The translations under genes and the position numbers were made by a program. From Yamagishiella unicocca (lineage: Eukaryota; Chlorophyta; Chlorophyceae; Chlamydomonadales; Volvocaceae): a stretch of 64,000 nt of DNA. The stretch lies in assembly GCA_003116995.1 (NCBI GenBank), contig BDSL01000083.1:2501-66500 (forward strand). The letters run 5' to 3'. Of this stretch, positions 11,267 to 23,475 are shown in pieces; position 1 is the first letter of the stretch; each line of letters opens with the position of its first letter. A model generated the notes under the pieces. It was not told where the DNA came from, made no database searches, and was given only the letters and a program-made list of their open reading frames with translations.

Positions 11267-14200
11267 TTAAGGACGCGAACGCGAACTTGCTACAAGTTTT
11301 GCAAGTGCCAATGAGGTGCAAGGTGCTGTAAGTCGTCCTACCGTTGTCATTGCGGCTTCTAGTTGCTGGGGCCGGGAAGGAGGACGGCCGATACCATCCG
11401 GGCCATTCCGAGCTGCTGGCGTGGCCACAGCGTGCCCCACGAGTGGAGCCGGAAATGCGGCAGGCTGATCAACCGACACGACGTCGCGGTGTACGACATG
11501 CGTCCTGGGTATGTCAAGCGGCGGGCATGGCGCGACTGCTGCCCCTGCGGCTGCCGTGACCGCCCCACGACCCGAGGAGAGCGACGCAGCGTCCGCAACA
11601 CTCGCCGCGGTCATTACCGCAGCTTTGCGAGCATGATATGAAGGCTCCGGAGTGGAAGAAGCCTGCTTGACAGCCGCTGTCGTATCCACCTGCTGCGAAG
11701 GCTGTGTGGGGCCTTGCCTGCTTGTAACTCCCCCATCTGCGGCGGCCAGCGTGGCCGGCGTGGCCGCCAGAACTGTCGGAGCCGCCGCGCGATGGTCCTG
11801 GGCCGTAAGCGCAACCCGCTGCTGCGTCACGTACGCGGTCCGAGGCTCAACAACCAACCCACATGATCGCGAGCTGTTGCTGTCGAGCGTGAGCTTCGCC
11901 AGCAGCGGCCACGGCGCCTGGCCCGCAGCAGCACCGCCTGGGCCACTCGGACGGCTCTCGCGGGCGGCCTGGCCAAGGTACACGGCACCATAGATGCCGA
12001 CCATGGTCCGCCGACCTGCCAGATCGGATGAGATCAGCTTCAGGACCTCCTGGGGACTGAAGGGACGAACGGAAGGCAAAGCAGCAACATGCGTGTTCAG
12101 AAGATTGGGTACAGGCCGGCACGGCGAGCGGGCGCAGACTGAGGTGAGGTCAGAAGGGAAGCCCGGGGGCTTTAGGCGTGCCGGCTGCAGGACTCAGACC
12201 TTGGAGACTGGCAGCTGTGTTCATAGACTGTTTGCCGTATCCCAATGTTAATGAATGCCGGCTGCTTGCTGCACCCTGATCACCTTTCAACATGCTCTCA
12301 AAGGCACTCCAGGGGGGGACCAACTGTTCCTTCAACGAGGCGGGTAACTTTGAGTCGTGGGACGTTCCGCTTACCCGGCCACATACACGATCATGGCCTT
12401 GGCTACGTCCACGGACGCGTCGCGCAACGCCAGCCGCAGCACCTCCTTGCCGTTGTTCATGGGAAGGAGTTTCGCCTCAACTGCCTCGCCCGTGACCGGC
12501 GGGAGGTCATGTTGGGCCGCAGCTGCCCGGGCACCGCCGCCCGTTGCTTGCCGGCGTGCCCCGCTCCCACCAGCCTGGCTTGCCTGCGCCGCGCCAGCCT
12601 GCTGCTGCTGCACACCCTGTGGGTGGCTGGGCAACAAGGTCGGCAGGTCCGCGAATGGGATGCAACCCGACATCTTGACCCGATGGTCCTCATGGCATCC
12701 GATCACCTCCGCGCTCACGTAATGTGCCTTGGGCCGGTTGCGCTGGGCGGCGCTGGCGGCTGCGATGACGACGGCAACCCCGGCGTCCACGGCAGCGACT
12801 CGGCTAGGCCCATCGCCAGGTCGGGTGGCAGCAACGTTGGCGCCAACCGCAGGGACCACCCCCGCGGGCCTGGCTGCCGGATGCACCGGATGCTGCCGCT
12901 GCGCTTGCTCACTCTGGTGCTGCCGCCGCTGTTGGGTGACGCTCGTCTCAGCACGGCCGCCATGTCCCGCGGCGAGCACGCCTGCATTCCGGGCTGGCTG
13001 AGGTGGCCGCGTGGGCGGCGACACCTCGCGGGGCTGGGTATGCGGGCCCGAAGCCTGCGCTTGCGACTGCACCAGGCCCGCACCTAGGACCGTACCTACA
13101 TCCTGCCGCTGCGTCTGCTGCCGCCGCTGCTCCTGGTCCCGAGACGGATTCCGCGCTCCCGGCGATGGACGCTGCGGGCATGGGTGTGGAAGCGGCGGCT
13201 GCGACGCGCCCTGCGCCGGCCCCTGCCTCCCCGCCCCCTGTGGCGCCGGGAGCCGGTCCCGGCTGCGCTGGTCTCGGAGCAGCTGCAAGACGGCGCCCCT
13301 CTGGGTGTCAGTGAACCGCAAACCCAGAGCCGCCATTTCCTTGGTCAGCTGCTTGGCGCCGTCAACAACAGGGAGGGCCCAGGTGTATCCTGCAGGTGCA
13401 CGGTGCGGCAGCCTCATGGTGTCATGGAGGCTTGGCTTGGACCCGGGCAGGTGTCCTGGTGCCGTCTGGATGCTAGCTGCCCCGGCTCTCCGATGGAAAG
13501 ATACGTGCCTAGCAAGGTGGATACCTTGTACTCCAGACACGTGACTGCGGGTCGCTAAAGGAGGGAGCAACATCGCAGCCAGCAAGGCAGGGGGACGCCC
13601 CACACTAGAAGCCAACGAGTTGCGAGCGGCCATCCACACACAGGAAGCCCGTACCTGCAGGATCGAGCTTCAGGACTAACCGGGTGATGCACCCAATGGC
13701 GGCCTCGGACATCTTCACAGCGCCGTCGGCGCCGTCCGCCGCCGCCGGCGCCGCGCTCAGCTTCACCACATCTGGCCCGCACGCCTGCCGCGCCAGCTTT
13801 GGTCGCTCCGCCTCAGCCAGAGCCGGTGGGTTGCCCAGGCACGACGCCAGGCGCAGCCTGACCTTGAGCGAGCGCTCCTCCTCGGGCGGCTTTGCTGCTG
13901 CCAACAGCACCCTCTGCTGACGCGATTCCATCGGCAGCGAGAAGCACTCGAGGCAGGTGCGCAGCAGCAGGCCCGCCGCGAAGCCGGTCGCGGCTCGCAG
14001 CTGGCTCCGCGGGGCAGGCTCCATGAGCAGCAGGGGGCTTGCGCTGTGGCGGGCCGGCGAAGGGAAAGGAGCGCGGGCGACCAAGCGTGATGATCCGGGA
14101 TGGTCATCCCGCTGGTGCGATAGGGTCCTCGAGGGTACAGGCTAGGCATGGAGTCTCCGACCGGCGCGCCTCTGGCATGCCTCAGGAGTCAACTAGCTTC

Positions 14201-17200
14201 GCGCACAGGCCCTGCCGCGCACGGCACTCACTCTATTCGTACGGAGCCCTGGGCTGTGCCGTACGCCTCTTCCTTCGACGCCACCAGATCTGAGCCCGCT
14301 GCCGCAGCCAGCACAGCGACTGCTGTGTCCAGCAGCTCGCGGATGAGCGCCAGTGGCGGAGGCGGCTGCTGCTGCCTCTGCGGCTGCTGAGTGGGATCCT
14401 CGTGGGCGGCAGGGTTCTCCGCGTCGTACAGGAGGAGGGCCTTGGACATGAGAAGGCTCCGTGCGGTCACCAGGTTCTCAACCACCAGGTTCAGCATCGG
14501 CGGCAGGAGCCTGCACGCGGGCGGGCGGGCCGGACGGCAGTAATTTAGTGGGGCGGACGCGCTCTGGAGTCGTGCCGGTGCATGCGTTCTGCCTGTACGA
14601 TGTATCTGTAAGGCAAACATCCAAAACGAAGGACGCGATCAGCTACCCTGGCCGAGATGCACCGGCCATGCCGGACTGCCGCCACACAGGAAAGGCTACG
14701 GAGCAGGGTGAGGAGAACGGTATGCGGCCAGTTGCGCACCTCTCCAGGAGCCGCGGCTGCGCCATTGCCGGGTGCCTCAGCAGGCTGCGCAGCCACGCCA
14801 GCGCGTTGACCGCGTGGCGCGCCTGTGCGGACTGCGGCACCGGCACCTTGAGCCCCTCGACCACGTAGCTCCGCAGGCTGCCGGCGATGCAGCGGTGCAG
14901 CATGCGGGCCAGGTTGTCCCGGGCGGCCGCGTCCTTGCCAGGCTGGTTGCCCTCGCCTGCACCGCCGCCTCTAGCTTCCGATCCCTGAGCCGCTGAGTCA
15001 GCAGGGTCAGCGGGGCCAGCGGCAGCTCCCGGGGACCGCAGGTGATCCATGAAGGCATTGGCCACGTGCGTCCGCAGCAGCTCGTTGGTGGAGGCGTGGG
15101 CCTCAGCGTGGCTCGGGAGCTCCGAAACCACCACGCACGTAATGCCCAGGACCCTGCGCCCAAGGAGGACGCATGGGCGGAGGTGCAGGTACAGTGTTGC
15201 CGCTGGCGAGAAGGAGCGTCCACATGAGCTGGGGTCACTGGCCGCGTTGCATCACCAACCCGTGACTATCTTCCCCAGACTTACTGGCGTTTATAATCGC
15301 TAGTTCGGCGCACTGCTGCACCTACCCTGTTTCCCTTGAATTATCCCGAAACGCACCTCTGTAACACCGTGTGCTCTGCCGGGTGCGCCGGGTCGCCCGA
15401 GTAGTCGGTGCGGCAGTCGGCGCTGCGGGCCAGCACCACCACCAGGTCGGACAGCAGGCCGAGGCTGCTGTCGCGGCGCAGCTGATTGCCCCAGCGAGTG
15501 ATCTGATCCGGCGCTCCAGCCCCTGCGGGGGCCGGAGCCGGGTTTGAGTTGCTGCTTTACGTTGACTATATGCCAGGCTCATAAACAGATTACCTGACAG
15601 TGCTACATAAGAAGTACGTACATGTGTGTGGCACAGCACGTATTATAGGGAGCGGAGGTCCTCAGCGCACCTGTGGCGGCTCCCTCCCAGCGCACCAACG
15701 CCGCGGCGTCATCCGCAATCGCCTCTGCGACGCACTCCAGCACGCGCAGCGCGCCCTGCTGCTCCGCGCACACCCGCTGCCCTGGACCCGGCGCGCCCGG
15801 CGCTCCGTAAGGCCCGGCGGCCCCGGCGGCGGCTCCAGAGCCTCCGGCAGCGGCGTGTCTGCACAGCCAGCCAGCCGCGCAGGGCTCCAACGCCGCCAGG
15901 GCGACGCAAGCCATCGCGCGGTGGGCTCGCAGCGTGCCAACCGGCGGCCCTGACCCGTTACCCAGGCTGGCACCGCCGCTGCTGGGCTGCACCGCACTCG
16001 CATCTCCGGCGGCCGCGGCCGGGCTGACAGCAGCGGCGCTGCGCGGCAGCTCCCTCCGCAGGGCCCTCCAGGCCAGGTCGAGGCCGCTGACCACGCCGCG
16101 CACGTCACTGAGGCGGCGCTCGCGAACCATTCCGGACATGAGGGCTGCTGCCAGCTGCGCGCACACGCTACCGTCGACGTCTCCCGAGATTGCCACGGCG
16201 ACCTTGCCCGCTAGCGCTTCCACACCGCCGCTGCCGTCGCCGCTTGGCGCGACGGCGGTGCTGTCGGCGGCATTGAAAATATGCCGGGCGTGGTCGCAGC
16301 CGAGCAGCTCGGCGGTGAGCGCCGCCAGCATGGGGCGCGTGCCGCAGTCCAGGGCGGCGCGAAGCCAGGCCTGCACGCACATCACAACCGCACCACCCCA
16401 CAACGGGCCGCAAAAGTCAAGATGTTGAAATGCTGGGCTGGGTCAGGACGAGCAGTTGGCGTGCACCGGCCTGCCGCAGCACGTGCCCACCCATGTGCCC
16501 TTTCACACCCAGAGCACCATGAAGGTGACGGAGAGCCGCCGACCTCACGCGGCTCGGGGTCCCTACCTCACCCGGCTATGGGCCTTATGAAAAAGCTGGC
16601 TAATGTGTACCATATTCTCTTCTGCTGCCTGCGGCGCTCCACGCCTCAGAGCCCTGACTCACCCCCAGCAGCCCCAGCTGCTCGCCAGCCCCCGCAACTC
16701 GTGCACCGGCGCCGTCAGACCGGAGCGCCGCGCTCAGCAGCGCCTGCTGCCCGACGCGCTTCAGGCCGCGCACCACTTGCGCCAGCAGGTACAGCGTCAG
16801 GCTGCGGTAGCGCCGGTCGCTGCCTCCGTCCCAGGCCTGCGGGAGCAGCAGCAGCAGCAGCGGCACGGCTCGCGAGCCACGTTCCGGATTTGGGGCTGAT
16901 TGCTGGCCTGCAAAACCCGTTGGTTGGATGCGGCAGGGCGTTTTCGGGCCAGTCGTCGTGCGCACCGTACCCCTACTGTCCCTCTACGATAGTACCCCAG
17001 GCCCCCCCTAGCAGCTCAGCATCGCGGCTACCGCCCGTGCGCACCGGCTCAATCCGCCCAAAACCCTAAAATCCTCGGGATCCGCCCAAAACAGGATTAC
17101 AGCACCAAACGGAGCAAACCGGGCGAGGCGCAGGGTCCTCACCTTCCGCAGGGGGTTGTAAGGATACGGCCCGGAGACCTCCGTCGCGGCGGAATGGACG

Positions 17201-20200
17201 GCGGCCTCCACCGCCGCCCAGCCGGGCAGGGCCCCCTTGCAGAGCAGCACCGCGTACAACGTACCTAGCAGGGGCGCGACGACGTCGCGGCAGGACTGCA
17301 CGAGCGGCCAGCGGCGGACGTGCGGTGTACCGGCACGGGAAGGCAATGGGCCGTGGCGGAGGAGCTAGGTGATTGGGACGGCGGGGAGGCGGCGGAAGTG
17401 TGGGGGCGTGAGGTCTGCTCCCGTCCAGCGGCGACAGGCTGCGGCTAGCAGGTGTCTTTCCTGTCAGGCTGGCAGCGGCCGGAGCCTACAGAGCAGACCC
17501 CTACAGAGCTGCCGTACTGGACCGGTGGCGGGACCCTGTCCTGCAGGCTGTTGGCCGCCACAAGCACCCTGCCCTGCCCTGCCCTGCCCTGCCCTGCCCT
17601 GCCCTGCCCTGCCCTGCCCTGCCCTGCCCTGCCCTGCCCTGCCCTGCCCTGCCCTGCCCTGCCTCACCAGGCCGGCCTGCGCCTCCTGCAAGTCTAGCGC
17701 CAGCAGCTGATCCGGGGACCTGCACTCGCTGCGGAGCACCTGCTCGGCAGCGCCCCGGAGGCCCGACTGCGCCACCACCTCACACACCTCCCGCAGCGCA
17801 ACAGCTGAGGAGGGGGCGCCGGGCTGTGCGGCCGGCGCCAGGGCCAGCACGGCGGCGTGCAGCAGGACGAGCACGTCGGCTCGGTGCGGGCCCCGCGGCA
17901 GGGATGGCTGCAGCAGAGCGTCAACGACTTCGCGGTCCAGAAGGCGGCACGCCAGTGGTGGCCCCAGTGACCCCACAAGGACCTGCCGGGGTACCGGACA
18001 GGGAGATGGCGTTCAGTAATCATCGCGTGTTTGGGTTCAGCTGCAGGTGGGTTTCGGGTCGGGACGCGACAGCAGCGAGGAGAGTGGGTGTGGCGCTGCA
18101 CCATTCCCTCCCAACGGCAATGTACGACGGAGCCCCATGTCGTACCGAGAGCGATGCCGTCAATTTGTGCATCACCTCCTGGTGGCCGCCCTGCACGGCG
18201 AGGAGCTCTCGCAGCCGCTGTTCATCGGGGATGGTCGCGACGGTGGCTGGCTCCCAGCGAAGACCCCCGAGCTGCGAAGGGGCCGCCACGATAGGTAGGG
18301 GACCAGTCGCGAGGGTTGCGCGAAAGCATTGGCAGCTTGGCAGGACATAGCTTGTCGTTCTCGGCGGCTGCTAGACACCGGCCAATAGGCCACACCTCCG
18401 AGACGGCTACCTCCAGCACAACCACTGCCGCAGCGCCCGACAATTGCCACCGCCACCCATAACTCAGCCTCCACGCCTCTGTTTCCCCGACACCGACACA
18501 CCTTGCGCTCGGCCGTGCACTCCAGGGACGGCAACTTCAACTGCCGTACGACATCGCCCTGCCGTACTAGCCAGCCGGTCAGTGTCTGCAGCACCCTTGC
18601 CAGCACGTCGCGCCAGCCCGGCTCCACGCGGCCCCGCTCCCCCGCCAGGCGAGCCAGCTGCAGCGCTCCGTCCAGCAGGACTGCCCGGGCCTGAGGGTCG
18701 CAGCTGCGTGGAGCCAGGGGGCAGGAGGGGCCAGGGGGCAGGAGGGCGCAAGGGTTCGAGCAGCGGCCGCGGGATAAGTGCTGACGTGATGAGCCAGCCG
18801 GCCGGCCGGCGGAATAAATGCCGGCACCCAGAAAGGTGGTACGCAGCTTATCCGGCCGCCCGCCCGCGCACTTGAGCCGCCGTGTCTCACCCGTCAAAGT
18901 CCACGAACGGGCTGCTGCCCAGGAGGTAATCGATGGCGTCCAGCGCCTCTGGTGCCACTCCTGCCCTCGGGCCCTGTCCGGGCGGCAGCTCCGTCGCCAC
19001 CACCAGCAGCAGCTGCACCGCCGCCCGCAGCTGTGAGTGGTTCGCCAGGGGCTCCTGGCGCTCTGGAGAGCGGCCGCCATTACCTGCGGCCACCAAGCCC
19101 AGTCACCAGAGGCCCTCTGTTGAGGTACCGGTAATTGGGTGCTGGTTTATAGAGGCAACGACATGTCTAGTACGCGATCGTGCAACCAGGAGTCGCGGGT
19201 GCCTGGATGGGCCTCTACAAGCTGCTATCGTTCCACAACATCCCGGGTAGCAGCCACATGATACGAGCAGTGATATGCACGCGCTGGGGTGCCCGCACAC
19301 CGCATGTCGCCGTACAGGCCGTTGGCGGGAGTCAGCGGCCGTGTGGTAGTTGCTTCGCCCCGTCTCCCTGTTGCCTCGCTCGTCCCTACCTCCGTCGTAC
19401 TTGGAGACCGCCGAGCGCGCGTCCAGCAGGCGCCGCAGCTGTTCCAACATCTTGAGGATCACCCGGGTCCACGACGAGCGCCAGGCGCAGGCGCAAGCGC
19501 CCCTGGGGTCCTTGGCTCGACGACACAGGTCGTGGCCCATGCGCTGCGCTCCGTACAGCAGCTCCCCAAACGGCGCTGCCTCGGCCGGCGGCTCCCTGGG
19601 CTGCGGTACGGCACTGGGGTCGCAGGTGCCCAGCCAGTCCTCGACGCTCCGTGCGGCGGCGCCCGCCCGCAGCTCGCTGCTTGGCACCGCTGCCGCCTCC
19701 GCCATGGGAGCGTCCGCCGATCCGTTTGCCGTGGGGAGAAGAAGACCCAGCGATTGCTGCCGCTGACACCGGGCCTGCGCACTCGGCTCCTGCGCGCTTG
19801 CCTCGTCGGTGTGCGCCCGCGGTCGACCGCGCTCAAGCCCCAGCTGCGCCGTGAGGTCGCAGTCGAACGCACACTCTGCGTCGGCCGCGGCAGCGACGCC
19901 ACGGCCCATGGCAGGTGCGCCGTCTCGGGGTCTCTTTCCCCCCCGGTGGACCCCGGACGTCGCGACGGGAGGCGAGGCTGTTGCGCCGTCAAAGGATGCC
20001 GCCGAAGGTACGACAGGTATGGCACCTGGGTGCCGGGTGTACCAGGGGGGCATGGGGCCGGCGCCGTACCGCTCATTCTCTCGCGACCATGGGGGCGGGT
20101 GCTTGGCGCCGAATATCTCGGCGCACTGCCGCCTCACCCGAGCGCCCGGGTGCGGAGGTACCGGCGGCCGCTCTGCCCTGGCCACTGCTGGGCCCGCCCC

Positions 20201-20981
20201 TTGGGCCGTGGCTGCGTGAGGATCTTGGACCGCCGCCGTAGGCCCGACGCTTTGCACATCACCCGCGCCATCGCTACCCGTTCCCGGCTGCTGTTGGCAT
20301 GTCGGATGCACTGGTCGGTCGAGGTCAACGATGATGCCGAAACCCAGATGCCGCACCGGCGCCGGCTGAGCTGCCGGCCGTGGAGCAACCGCTGCGGCTG
20401 CGGCCGTGGTTGGTGTTATACTCGCCGAGGCGGCAACGACAGCAACGCCAGTGTCGCCAGCTGAGCTGCCTACCTCAACTTCGGAAACAGTCGTAGCCGC
20501 CTGCTGCGCTGCGTGTGCTGCGACAGTGCCAGGCGCCGCTGCGGCGGCGGAACTACGGGCCACCAAGGGTCGATGCTGCCATGAGAGGCCGAAGGGCGGC
20601 AAGAGAGGCCCCGTATGACCTTCTCCCGTGACGGCCAGCGTCACACTGCCTATTTCGTCCGCGCTACCTGCTGCCGTACGCGTACGGACCCCGCCAGCAC
20701 CCTCTCTGTCCCCGGGACTGAGTAGGTCTGAGTGGTGGGCGACGAGCGGCCAGCGGAAAAGGTGTGGAGCCAGACCACCAGCTGCCAGACCAGCAGTGTC
20801 CGCCTCGCCCCTTTCGAAGTGACGGTAAGCGTTCCAGTAAGCATCGTCCGCTTGAAATATTCCTATGTAGGGGCGGACGATATTCGGCGGCACAGGGTCA
20901 GTAGCAAGATGAGTAGGTAAGGCGAGGTAGCCGTACCCCGAGCAGCGGGTTGCGTTCACCGGCCAGAGCAGCTTTCGTCAT
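11267..20981 (-). CDS. large low-complexity protein, possibly Mediator subunit 12-like
   Basis: Fifteen exons chain in frame, 6,336 bp in all (2,111 aa plus stop): 20981-20960, 20850-19390, 19083-18891, 18703-18502, 18271-18176, 17982-17668, 17295-17143, 16836-16663, 16370-15671, 15522-15357, 15153-14740, 14510-14265, 14043-13655, 13389-12375, 12056-11267. The N-terminal 490 aa are mostly disordered and Ala/Pro-rich. They end in a helical block, SSWTRVILKMLEQLRRLLD, that resembles the W-T-x-x-I-I-x-x-L motif of the plant MED12 domain. HEAT/ARM-like Leu/Ala-rich helices follow to about residue 1,500, then Gln/Ala-rich tails. Overall length fits MED12 (about 2,000-2,200 aa), a scaffold of the Mediator CDK8 kinase module in the nucleus. 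No motif is decisive, so the functional guess is weak although the gene structure is well supported. The first exon (MTKAALA) is the least certain part. Intron 6 holds a (CCCTG)n array. Confidence 0.62.
17567..17662. repeat. (CCCTG)n microsatellite, about 19 copies
   Basis: An essentially perfect pentanucleotide run. On the transcribed (minus) strand it reads (CAGGG)n and starts within a few bases of the donor of the exon ending at 17668, so it lies at the 5' end of that intron. It creates long spurious reading frames on both strands. Confidence 0.95.
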
Positions 20982-23257
20982 TTCTGCACCGCAGCCACTC
21001 CAATCACCCAAACCCATACCGCGCCGCGAGAACAGTGCGTCGTACCCAGCCGAATGCCAAGGGTAGGAAGCAGGGTTTCAATGACGGCTGACGGCAGCAC
21101 CAATTCGCTCTGCACGGCGCGAATTTCGTGCTCATTAGAGGGAAGCTGGCGGCGCCTTGACATCGGGGCGGTCCTAGGATCCTCCCAACGCTGCACTAGC
21201 CAGTTCCGCGTTCCAAGGGCTGCGACATCGCGAATGGGGGTTTCGACACACTCTTCGATCTAGATTTCCAGATACTTTTTAATGGCTATATCGAAGTAAG
21301 ACAGCAAGCACAAGGCGCAGAAAGGCAAGGCGCGTCTCCATGGTTCCCGTCAAGTGCAGCTGTTGACGATTACTATTCATAAAGAACGGCTCGTCGTAAA
21401 TATCAGGAAAGTTGATAAAATGTGCGTCCGCCATCGAAGGTTGTGCACCGCCTAAGAGAGCCCGCCAAATATTCCAGTGCCGTACTAAAGCAGTCTGAAA
21501 ATGTGTAATACGTCACTTTATTTGCGGATAAGTGCTAGTTTCCAGATGCTTGACGCGTATCAGCTTTGACAAAAACACCCGCAAAAAGGTCGCAAGAACA
21601 CGGCGATGTACCATCGAAACCTGCGTGTCATGTAATGAATCCATGCCACGACAGTGCTTCAGCAATTCCCGGAAGCCCAGGGTGCCGAAACGAGGGTGGT
21701 TGTTGCGAGTTGTTGGCGTGGCACGTCTGCGTACCCTGCGTGTTCTAAAACTCGTGGGTTGCTCCCGCATCTGTGGAGCACCGTAAAAGTTCGATATGCG
21801 CGTTGGCAAGAGTTGCAAGCGGAGGGAGCCTAGAATCACTGGGGAAATGGGCGTGGGGTTCTGGACGGGAAGGTTGTCCTACCGTGTTCCCCACAATGAA
21901 GGTACATAAACGGTTTTCCCACCCTTTCGGCACGCTCCCATACCCCGGGGGTCAAAAGTGAAAAGTGCAAATGGGAGCCACTGTAATGCGGTTAATGGGA
22001 GGGTAGGATTGTTGCACATGGGAGCTTTAGTTGGGAAAAAACGTTTCCAAAACGAGCCCAACCAGTACCTCTTACAGTGGAATGAATGAAAGCTGTATGC
22101 TCATCGGTTGGCGGCCTAATCACCTCCATTCCTGGCGAAGCCAGTCACGTCCCTCAACCCCAAGCCCAGCCCAGCGCATGTCGTAGTAACATCCAAACTC
22201 GAGCCCCGCACGTGATTCCCTCCCCCGCCTGGACGCGTATCCTTATGCAGCCTTCCCAGTACCCGAATCCCTGCTCATCCAAAGCCCATCCCATTCCCGA
22301 CTGCTGTTCAACGGTCGTGTATAATGGCTAAGCGTGCAACATTATCTTCGAGGCGTGGCCTGCCGCCCGAGCACGCCGACGACGCTGTCCAGCAACAACG
22401 TTGATATGACGGAGCGCCGCCGCTGCCACACACAGTCGCCAAAGCCGTGTGGAAACACGGAGAAGTGAGTAATGAACAATGTTTTTGTGCGTGGCAACTA
22501 CCTCAAAACTGACCCCCCGTAGGAGCCCACTGCCCACACAGGGTACCATCGCCCAGGCAGAGCCGGGCGGGTCCACCGGCCACAAAGCGAGATGAGTCGG
22601 CTCTTCAAAACCCATCTCACGGTTACATCAACCGCAATGGGCACCGCCAGAGCCGGAACACTTACATTCGCATTGCAAGTCACCACGCTGTCCACTCCCG
22701 CGGTGTCGCTGGAGGGACCCGGCAGGGCTTCCAGACAACCCTAAGTTGAGGAATTCCGACCACCTGTCAGCGGACACCCGCTGACGTACGGCGAGAAGGT
22801 AAAAATAACGTCTTAATACGATACACTGCACTTGGAAGTGCCCGCAGCCGCGTCCTTCCAGGGCGCGCCGCCTAACCGAAGCCAGCAGAGCTGATGTGAG
22901 GGCTAAGCACTGCAACGGTCTTTGGTCCTACAACGGTGATGAGTAACGATAACACACAAGAGTGCGCTCCTGTCGCACACTTTAAACGACACCAGGCGCA
23001 CCTAGTAGACCTGTATGCTGACAAGACAGCCAGTTTTCATCATCAGGGGTGACGACTCCGCCACTATCACCACCGTTAGTAAAAGAAGTGAACATGACAA
23101 CATGGACGTGTATTAACAAAACCTTGCCGAAGGTTGGGGGAAGAATACTGGCGCATGCTAGCCCGCCCAGCATTGGCAAGGGACCCACGGCAGGACCCAG
23201 CAAAGGCCGCACTGCAGTGCGCTGCGGGATAAGGACCCGACCCAACACAACAATCCT
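20982..23257. other. stretch with no supported gene
   Basis: Only short open frames without recognisable domains occur. It may contain the promoter and 5' UTR of the minus-strand gene ending at 11267. A GDSGG-like pentapeptide in a minus frame at 23059-23075 has no protease context. Confidence 0.4.
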
Positions 23258-23262
23258 TTACA
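23258..23262 (-). terminator. TGTAA poly(A) signal, minus strand
   Basis: TTACA on the plus strand reads TGTAA on the minus strand, about 215 bases after the stop of the Wali7-like gene at 23476. The spacing suits a chlorophyte 3' UTR. Confidence 0.5.
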
Positions 23263-23475
23263 CAAAACTCAGGTATCTGTTCTCTTTCAACATCCATTGC
23301 AGCTGATGGAGGCCCGCCTGCAGTTAGAGTGTGGCATTCGCACCTCGTAAATGGCCTACATGGCGGCACCCCCTTACTAACATAGTTACGTGCGAGACCT
23401 ACAATAAGCTCAATCCAACAGTCCTCGAATCGCGCGTGCTCTGGAGTACACTGTCATACGGGGTCCACTTCCCGT

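Noticed and set aside
17452..17976. Long reading frames with Leu-Pro-Cys or Gly-Gln-Gly-Arg-Ala repeats
   Set aside because: They are generated by the (CCCTG)n microsatellite read in different frames. The true exon on the minus strand ends at 17668, before the repeat.
20978..21196. Minus-strand 72-aa frame directly upstream of the MED12-like gene, in the same frame as its long exon but separated by a TGA
   Set aside because: Readthrough is not needed: an ATG at 20981 with a phase-1 donor at 20959 joins the long exon at 20850. The upstream frame has no recognisable motif.
23059..23075. GDSGG serine-protease-like motif in a minus-strand frame
   Set aside because: The motif stands alone, with no His or Asp motifs, no adjacent exons and no trypsin-fold context; a chance match.
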